Of a DNA stretch of 64,000 bases, positions 56,101 to 64,000 are shown piece by piece. How positions within the stretch are numbered: the stretch's first letter is position 1; every line of letters starts with the position of its first letter. This DNA comes from Argopecten irradians (lineage: Eukaryota > Mollusca > Bivalvia > Pectinida > Pectinidae): assembly GCF_041381155.1 (NCBI RefSeq), contig NC_091149.1:15764609-15828608 (forward strand), written 5' to 3'. The notes below the pieces were generated by a model. The model had not been told where the DNA came from and made no database searches. It was given only the letters and a program-made list of their open reading frames with translations. A program made the translations under genes and the position numbers.

Positions 56101-59100
56101 GTAGTAGCTCACCTCAGTGTTGAGTGATATAAGACATCTTTGGAAGTTGATTGGTTGGTTCAGCTTAGTGTCTTGTCAGGGGCTTTATCATTTTAACGTC
56201 CTATTAACAGCCAGGGTTATATAAGGACGTGCCAGGTTTGTTGATGGAGCAAAACTGGAGTACCCGGGGAAAAACCATTGACCAGCAGTCAGTACCTGAC
56301 AACAAATCATACTTATTTCTGAAATGCATATGATAGGTCACATATGATAAAGATATGTACATGTATAAGAGATAAAACTATGTAAAACATAATGGAGACT
56401 GAAGAGTAAATAAACGTTATGGGATATTTAGTCGGATGTGGACAATGCTTTAGAACATGATATTTGAAAAAAATGAGGTCAGGTGGTTGTAATATACAAA
56501 TTAATATGTAAGATGATCTTACAGTACTGTACATACGTGTGCTTGTCACTACGTATTTCATATCACGTTTGACCTACTTATCTGTAGACGTGATATTCAC
56601 CATCGGCTGTGAAGATTGAATTAGGAAAGTCTTTGTGAAACTAGATGTAAAAGTACACAGAATTGTGGGCTATAAGATACATACTATATATACTGTCATA
56701 CATTTTCTCCCTAAAGAAAAGGAAATTGTTCGTATGATTAAATGTTTCCATACTTGGTATTTGTTCATGGCATAATAACCATATATAGTTTTAGTATGAA
56801 TTGATATTTAGTAAAGTAAAATGTCAAATATGTTTTTTTTTGTTATTTACAGAATGCGGCATTTTATCAAAATCTCGTGAGAGGAGCGGCATTTATGGTA
56901 GAATTTAATGATACGCATATAAATGATATAGTAAGTATGCTGAGTAATTTATATCCATTTCATCACCGCCATATATACATGTACGTAAACTTAGGAAAAC
57001 GACTTACATTATTGTATTGAATAATGTATTTGTAGCATGCAAGGGATGCTATATTTGCTTGAATGTACACATTTTATCTGTAACATTATCTTTGCATTAG
57101 CAATACTGTGCTAAAATGATAGTTTACCAATAGTATCCTTTATATAACAGTTATTGTCCTGATTGCGCAAATTCATCATTGCAGACCCCTTTTGTGATGA
57201 GATTTCATCGCATCAAGATAAGTAAGTGTTCGTTTGAAGTATACATACTTCAATTTCTATTGTTCTTCTTTCAGTTTGGATCTTTACATTTACATAACGA
57301 AGAATACTTCCTTGAACAGACCAATCAAACAGAATCATTACAGGAATCAGCCAATCAAAGAAGACCTTTAAATCAACAGTCATCAGTATACAAATTGTAT
57401 AAAACAAAACAGAAGAATTTGAAATATGACTACGTTTTAAAAGGTAAATGGTTTTGGCGATTTTTATAGGTTCTCATCCACTTCTGTTTCCCTTCACCTA
57501 TCTTCTAATGTTCTTCATGATTAGAATGTCAATTACTGTACTGTTTTATATCTGTTTGAACTGAAAATAAAATGATTTCCTTAGATTTTTATATGCTATT
57601 GATAAGTTACTGTTAACCAAGTTCTTTTCGCGGCGTCTTAATGTCGCGTTTTCATACAATCGACATTTTCACTGCGATTTAACTAACTTTATGCTTCCTA
57701 ATGCCTCACTTGGCACCGTCTCACTTTTGGCCTTGAAGGAAGGCTATGGGTTCTGTCCCCTGGCCGAGACACACCAAAGTCTATAGAAGTGGTCGTTTCT
57801 GCTCCTGCTTGGCGCTCAGCATACAGGGAGTTGGACGACTGGTTCGCCCGTTGTCAGTATAATGTGACCGGGTGAGGTGTGCTGCTTGGTGTCTTCGGCG
57901 ATATGTTTCAGTGATATAGCACTATAAAAGGGCAACAGTTCCACTATACAAGAAGCCCAAAACACGCACCTCGCACTTCACACACTGTATACATGGGAGA
58001 CCGTCCTTACTGACCCTGGCTGTTAACAGGACGTTAAAATAATCAAACAAACAAATCACTGCGATTTACTTACGCGATTTACATGTAAACCGCTCTATTG
58101 TTCTTTTAGTTGAATCTTTTTCGCGGTAATATATATTTTCCGTGAATTTTAATTCCCTGCTAAAATAAGCTGGTTAGTGTATCTTCAATGTATCTTAAGT
58201 ACATGTAAGACACATGATCTATTTTACATCATTGACAAATTAACGCACGGAATACCATAGTCTCCCATTACACACAGAGACACACAACAAAAAATGAAAT
58301 AAAGTTTGAAAAGTCTCTGAGTTGTACCTAAATGCTGATACAATTTTATATTAAAATACAACTCAATATTTATCAGTCTTTTCACAATTGAAAATACTTG
58401 GAACATTATACAAATTCTAAATATATTTATGACCTGAAACTTTTTTTTGTAATCTTCATACAAATACAGAAAGAATATTATGCATCATTCTCAATACCAG
58501 TATGTGGCCCCTCCGTCAATACATGTACTAGATTTTGTATATAAGGACAATGCGGAAGGACTTTGTTTAAGAATAACACTGCTTCCATTACAATTATTGT
58601 ACATGCATATCTATGAAGCTCTTAAAATGGCATACACACGATCAACTGTTTACTACAAATAAGAGGAAAATATTCAGATAATACACAGAGTAGATCTAGT
58701 CTGTGTCCAATGTCTCCTGGTGTTTGACACAATATACAGGCTATCATATTCCATACCGTATTGTATAGTTATTTAAATGCATAGACTGCATATGTAATTA
58801 TAACAATGGGAACATAACGCTAGTCTAACATTTGTTTTGAAAAAGTATTACTTATTATGTACCGTTAAGGCAGGTATGGACAAATGAGTACAGTATAAGT
58901 TAATATGGTATTGAGATATTCTAAAATACAGGAAACATGTAATAGTTGCAAGTTTCATTGATATTGTATCAAAACACTGTCAAATTATGATTTCTTGGAC
59001 AATTTTTACCGACAGATAATGGAAGCAATGTACCATACCATACTAGTATTTATACCTCATGAAATAAAAGAAACTATGAAAACAATTCAATACAATGCCA

Positions 59101-62100
59101 CGCCTTGACAAATGATTTTAACAAGCACATACATGCCAATCATGTGATCAGTCTATTACATATACATGAAAAAATTGCAATTTAGTAGTTTAGTTTACAA
59201 CGCTAATAAAATGAATTTATACACAGGTGACAACTTGTGAAAAAAATATTAAAATATGTTTACTTGAAAATGAAATGATTGTATCCTAAACCAGCAACAC
59301 GTTTTACCCATGTTTCTTTTACTCAGGTTTACAAACCTGCATATCATATATTTAGTATGTGGTAATTAGACTTGAAGACAATATAATTGTTCATGACATT
59401 TGATAGGCCACTTTTCGAACTTAAGTCTATTTTGAGGCGGAAGCAGTTTAAACAATCGCTGAAATATAATACCGCAACAGTACAAATATACTGAACACGT
59501 TTTCCAAACATTGGAACGAAAATCCTCTTGCAAATATTTGAATACCTATTTTAGAACTAGTGCATTCATGTAGTATGTCAATCACTGGGCATTGACTGCA
59601 TGTGCATTATACTTTCCTTATCCCTAACTACATTTTCATCATAAAACAAATCTGTTAAGGGTTACATTGGCAAAAAAAAAAAAAAAAAAAAAAAAAATAG
59701 GTCGGAAGGTCGGGATATTTTTTTAGTGTCTTTCACTCTAAACAAATGGCCGGAACCGGAGTCTGAGATCGAAATCCCGACTGTTATTTTTTTCCTTTTT
59801 CGTAGAAAAGTTGAAACAAAACAGGGTCGGGGGTAAGAAATTAGGTTCGGTCGGGTAACCCTAAACAGACATATATATATATATGTTTTGGCCTAAGCAA
59901 TATCCTTAAGAATGTTTGCAGGAAATGTTATATTGTATCTGTATATTTGTTTGGCACATTTACACAATACGATTTAGATCTAACGATAACAACTGAGGAA
60001 AGCGATCATCCAGACAATACACATATATCCCTATAGTTGACCTAAATGATCTATTGTTTTTTGTGTGTAGGGTAACTGTGAATATTTGTAACCGTTCTTA
60101 ATATGTAACTTTATTTGATATTATTGTGTCCTGATAAGGCGGCAGATCGCCTTGAATATTTGACAATATTATGTCCACAAGTTGGAATTTCTTTCTTGCC
60201 CCATATTTACTACTTCAAGTAATTTGTATCCTGCAGACATAAGAATCCAGCGTAATCTGGATTACAACTATTAATATTGCTTCTTTGACGCAGAAACATT
60301 TTTAGATATAATAAGGAATAGCATTTGACCCATATTTGTATTTGCCAAGGTCATTTAAGGGCATTCTCTCTGTAGGCAATGCGTGTTATTAAGCTACAAA
60401 ACAAACAAATGTTTTAGACAATACTACATTTGTATATGTAATAACGATATATACAGGTCACAAAACTTCATACAGTGACATATATTATTAACAATGTATG
60501 AGAGTTCTAACCAAGGTTGCTAGGGTTACATGAGATGCTATATTCTAACATAAACAGATTACCATTCGATGACCTTATATGCTATAAATCATGCACGAGA
60601 TTGATTCTATTCTCGCTTCTCTCCAACAGATGGCCAATCGGCGACGGAAGAAATGAGGCGAACGTTTGACCACAACTTTGAAAGTCACGTAAGAAATAAA
60701 AGGGCGATAACTCCTTACCAGGTGGAGCTTTTGATTGTAACCGATTTCTCAGTTTATCAATAGTAAGTATGAAATATCAAAGTAAATTTGATCACGTAAA
60801 TGGATTGAAATAAGGGCATTTCGCCCACACTACGCATTTGAGTTAACTTCCTATCGGGTAGATATCCATTGTGACGTCATTATTTTGAGGGCGCAATTCA
60901 CATCGTTTTCTTCGAAAAGTATGACGTTACGCTCGCAAACACACGACATCATAACTAATACCTACCCACAAGGGCAGATAACACGTCTTCACGGCGACTG
61001 AATTTCGCTTTTTCACGCAAAATCATTTTCCAAGACGATTTAATTTTGCAAATGATAACTCTTTGGGTCTATTTTCCTTTATTTGAAACATTTCCAGGAC
61101 GATTATCTTCGTGATTTTATTGGACATGAAATAGATTGTCGTAAAGTAACCATTTAATATTTTACTGACTGCTTATACTTGATAATAACAACTACACATG
61201 GCGAATGGCATCATTTTATACATTCTTAAAAAAAGTGATATAATGAAATCTAAATATTTTCAAAAAAAGAAAAGTTGCATTTTCGCTTAAAATTATTTGA
61301 ATTAAATTTAGTTTTATTAAAGTTTCAGCTATATACATCATAAACGATTTTGAATTAAACGAATTCAATATTTCATAGAGTATATTTTAATTTCTAAATT
61401 TCAACGCCACAGAACATTTAATATAATAATAAACAACTTATTATATTAATGTACAAATTATTCATAAAACTGATTGTTTAAGGCGATTTTATTTTTTGCT
61501 GGCACTTCATTAACTAGTCATAGTCTTTACGTATATGTCTTACAGTCAAAGGGTGAAACAAACATACATTTAAGTCTATCTAATAAAGCACATCTGTAGG
61601 ATGGGGAGACTCATGCTTGTGTATGTTAATTCTATATATCTAGTCTATATGATGAAACACACTAGAATGTCCTTAAGGAAAAGTACGGGTATTGATGCAT
61701 TTTAAACGAAATTAGAATCGTTAGAGGTAAAACGTACTCAATAACATTTGTATAGTATCTATATGTGTTTGGGAGTGTTTTAGTCAGTTAAAACCACAAA
61801 GAACTGTATAAAGTTGTTTAAATGTTTCTTGGTAAAGTTCGTTATTTTTATGTAAATATAAGACTGTGTATGCACATATTCATTATCATCCAATCACACT
61901 GGCTTATCAATTGGCCGATGGACTAGACAAAGCTATCTTCCGGGTTCTTGATTTAATAGATTTGTAGCTCGCCTATTCATGTTTATAATTTTATTTTCCT
62001 AATGTGTATGGATGCTGAACGTGATAATACAACCAATTTGGGGCCCTTTAGGGGTTTTTTGAGTCTGTTAATTTGTCATATTTCCATGTTTAAACAGTAA

Positions 62101-63835
62101 ATACTTGAACATCAACTTCTTCTGAATAGGCGAGCTTTTGTGTTCTCCAACAGCTCTTGTTATAACAACGTGTTTGAACCACATTTTTATATTCTTATGT
62201 TGAATAGGCTTATGAAAATGTTCAACCAGACCATAATTTACAAATTCATTGTATCATACGCATGATTTGAAAACCTGGCTAGTAAATACACCAACAATCT
62301 CGGAAACTCTACTACGTACGCTCCATCTGATCGTAGGCTAATTAACGTGGGTAGCCGACGATGGGTTAAACGAATCTCTGGGTTTCAGCGAAATCGCATT
62401 AAAATACATTAGTTTGTAATACACATATTACAGAAATCTTATTGTGGGAAATGAATATTACATTTTCTACTTCGTTATATCGACGAATTATTTATAAACG
62501 TGTTTATTATAGATTTGTTTTACTGCAAAGATATACCAGGTATACTATAATTTGCAATTATCTTCTAAGGTTCAATGATTTCAGATGCAGTTTCATAGAA
62601 ATTAATTTACATGCCCTTATTTGTTTTGAAACTACATAAATATTACCAATACACTTAAAAACAGTCTCATGTAAAAAAATTCCTTTTCAAATTATGAATA
62701 ACTAATATAATCCGCAAAAGAGTGTCACGCAAAGACGTGTTTTTTTTGTTTTTGCACTATGAACAACTATGAATTCGTTTTTATATAAGTTGTTTACGTC
62801 ACACAGGTTCATGCTAAGAACATGCCTTATCGTCACGCTTAAAACAGTTTATATCCGGGATATATATAAATATGTAGATTTATTCTTTATCAAGATTCAC
62901 TTTACATGTTTTTTTATACACTCACTTTCGAGTGATCCCCCGATAAGTGGCGTCAATATACACTAAACACTTTCATACGGATATACGCACCTTAGTGATG
63001 CGGTGAAGAGTAAACGTTTTCGATCGAATTCTACTTAATAACATGTATCCTTCATGAGTCACAACTTGTGACATGGATAAAAGGATATTAGTTTACTTAC
63101 CATCTGCTTACAATATTAATAAAATTTGAAGTTTAAAGCTCATTGATGTATTTATAAGGTATAAGAATACCGAACCTTAGCAATTACATTTTGAGTTCAT
63201 GTTCTAATAAAATAACTTACATTTAGAGAAAACTTTACTTTGATCTATTCACTGTGCAAAGTTCACCCGGTCACTAAGTATTCTAAAAGCTGTTAAATAT
63301 TGTTCATTTCGTCACTCACAAATTCATCTATCGTTTACTGTCTGTGTGTAGAATGTAAACAGTTTCCAAATGTAAAAATACAAAATCTCAAATCCGAAGA
63401 AAACACATCAAAGGACAATTTCAACTAAACAATCATTTCAAATACAAATCAAAGCGATAATGTATTGTTTATGTAGAAACGATTCCTTTCAAATTAGCAA
63501 GCAACAAGCACGATTAATCGAGTTGGAGTCAATAAACATTACCTGTATTGAAATTCTCAAATTCACTGTTTTACTATTTTCTTTTCATATACAAGTAACA
63601 TATATTGTTTTTATTATATCCATAAATAAAGTCTGTATGTACAGAAAAATGTATAACGTCGTCACGTCAATACCATATATATATCTTTGGAAAACATACT
63701 TTAAAACTTAAAATCATGAAATCTTCATCTTAACTTTGTAGCTGGTTTGACGACAGCACAGCTCCCTCAGCATTTCAGAAAGATTTAGATGCCAAAGCAT
63801 CGATCCGACAGTTCTACGCCTTTGTCATTAATGCC
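53147..63835 (+). CDS. Secreted ADAM/mig-17-like reprolysin metalloprotease, first six exons
   Basis: A secreted zinc protease of the M12B type. Exons: 53147-53255, 55144-55355, 56853-56930, 57275-57443, 60630-60762, 63742-63835. All have AG/GT borders and matching phases, and 265 residues are read before the window ends. Residues 1-22 are a signal peptide (HRYVTVLLLMVTGCT). Residues 23-210 are the prodomain (VRFTAFNDEVSLPLTRNDDV, FGSLHLHNEEYFLEQ). RNKR at 211-214 is a furin-type cleavage site. The catalytic domain then begins with YQVELLIVTDFSVYQYWFDD and KASIRQFYAFVINA, the usual start of reprolysins and closest in style to the mig-17-like ADAMs of molluscs. The zinc site HExxHxxGxxH and any thrombospondin or lacunin-type domains would lie beyond the window. 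Assignment to the ADAM rather than the ADAMTS class is tentative. Confidence 0.88.
53256..55143. other. Metalloprotease intron 1, nothing recognised
   Basis: 1.9 kb of AT-rich intron without a supported feature. Confidence 0.4.
55356..56852. other. Metalloprotease intron 2
   Basis: Nothing recognised apart from the SINE-B fragment at 56185-56298. Confidence 0.4.
56185..56298 (-). mobile_element. SINE-B fragment
   Basis: Tail side TTTTAACGTCCTATTAACAG, then GGACGTGCCAGGTTTGTTGA and GGAGTACCCGGGGAAAAACC, as in the copy at 45226-45452. The tRNA-like head is missing. Confidence 0.7.
57607..58181. mobile_element. TTTCGCG-type MITE split by a SINE
   Basis: Left part TTACTGTTAACCAAG..TTTTCGCGG and right part TTTTTCGCGG..AATAAGCTGGTTAGTGTA are loosely inverted and resemble 25081-25301. 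The SINE at 57682-58055 with its target duplication sits between them. In intron 4 of the metalloprotease gene. Confidence 0.6.
57682..58055 (+). mobile_element. SINE-A copy with 13-bp target duplication
   Basis: Flanked by TCACTGCGATTTA at 57669-57681 and 58056-58068. Starts in the head (CCTAATGCCTCACTTGGCAC) and includes the tRNA-like GGGTTCTGTCCCCTGGCC, the middle part and the full tail with CAAACAAACAAA. It has a deletion between AAGAAG and CCCAAAACACG. Confidence 0.85.
58182..60629. other. Metalloprotease intron 4, remainder
   Basis: Includes a poly-A run (about 59671-59697) followed by a GGTCGG-rich block (59700-59860) that may be a decayed repeat, and a short (AT)n at about 59871-59884. 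No gene supported. Confidence 0.4.
60763..63741. other. Metalloprotease intron 5, nothing recognised
   Basis: Nearly 3 kb of AT-rich intron. Around 61000-61140 a TTTCGC/ACGCAAAA region resembles the TTTCGCG repeats. No exon seen. Confidence 0.4.
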
Positions 63836-64000
63836 GTAAGTATACCAACACATAACAGTTAATTTTTTTGAAGCATGTAATGACCAAACCGATCTCATAA
63901 CAATACTACACGTGCTTGATTAGAGACAGAATTATTTTAAATCATTTTCGGTGGTGTTTTGGTTGGTTTTTGTTTTGTTTGTTTTTATTTAAATTGTTTT
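63836..64000. other. Metalloprotease intron 6, cut by the window end
   Basis: Starts with donor GTAAGT. Nothing else visible. Confidence 0.5.

Noticed and set aside
57179-57469. 96-residue frame starting before metalloprotease exon 4
   Set aside because: The real coding part starts at the acceptor at 57275; the upstream part is intron read through in frame.
59671-59860. Poly-A followed by a GGTCGG-rich block as a possible retroposed gene
   Set aside because: No reading frame or tRNA-like boxes and no flanking duplication could be seen; left as a possible decayed repeat.

Overview
The window looks like AT-rich nuclear DNA from a lophotrochozoan, most probably a bivalve mollusc. The grounds are long introns with GT/AG borders, an expanded intronless B-box/TRIM gene type, a CCAP/neuropeptide-S-type receptor, a single invertebrate GRASP gene, a mig-17-like reprolysin, and dense short repeats (MITEs and tRNA-headed SINEs with CAAA tails) of a mollusc kind. 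Species assignment is inference; no database was searched.

Layout. (1) 1-10134, plus strand: the last four coding exons of a peptide-type GPCR (TM5 to C-tail). Its introns carry a MITE nested in a second MITE, and two minisatellites that each grew out of one of the gene's own splice junctions. (2) 10135-15987: repeat-rich intergenic DNA with several copies of one SINE family, some with clear target-site duplications. (3) 15988-17652 minus and 25921-27690 plus: two single-exon, RING-less B-box/coiled-coil/beta-propeller (TRIM-like) paralogues, head to head. Between them lies a young 4.35-kb LTR element with near-identical 499-bp LTRs and no recognisable gag-pol. (4) 27691-33272: 3' flank, palindromic MITEs, and a full-length SINE inserted in another repeat. 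(5) 33273-47782, minus: a complete 11-exon GRASP55/65 gene encoding about 456 residues. One intron holds a complete piggyBac transposon (TTAA duplications, 15-bp terminal repeats, two-exon 590-residue transposase); another holds a 1.45-kb TIR element. (6) 47783-53146: a LINE fragment, more MITEs and a palindrome-bearing repeat. (7) 53147-63835, plus: the first six exons of a secreted ADAM/mig-17-like metalloprotease (signal peptide, prodomain, RNKR furin site, start of the catalytic domain), running off the window.

The genes do not form a pathway: a neuropeptide receptor, two TRIM-like proteins, a Golgi stacking protein and a secreted protease sit side by side. What unites the window is mobile DNA. 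At least five TTAA-flanked MITE copies sit beside an apparently intact piggyBac whose terminal repeats differ from theirs. Two SINE types share a 3' tail but have different heads, and nested insertions give a relative order of events.
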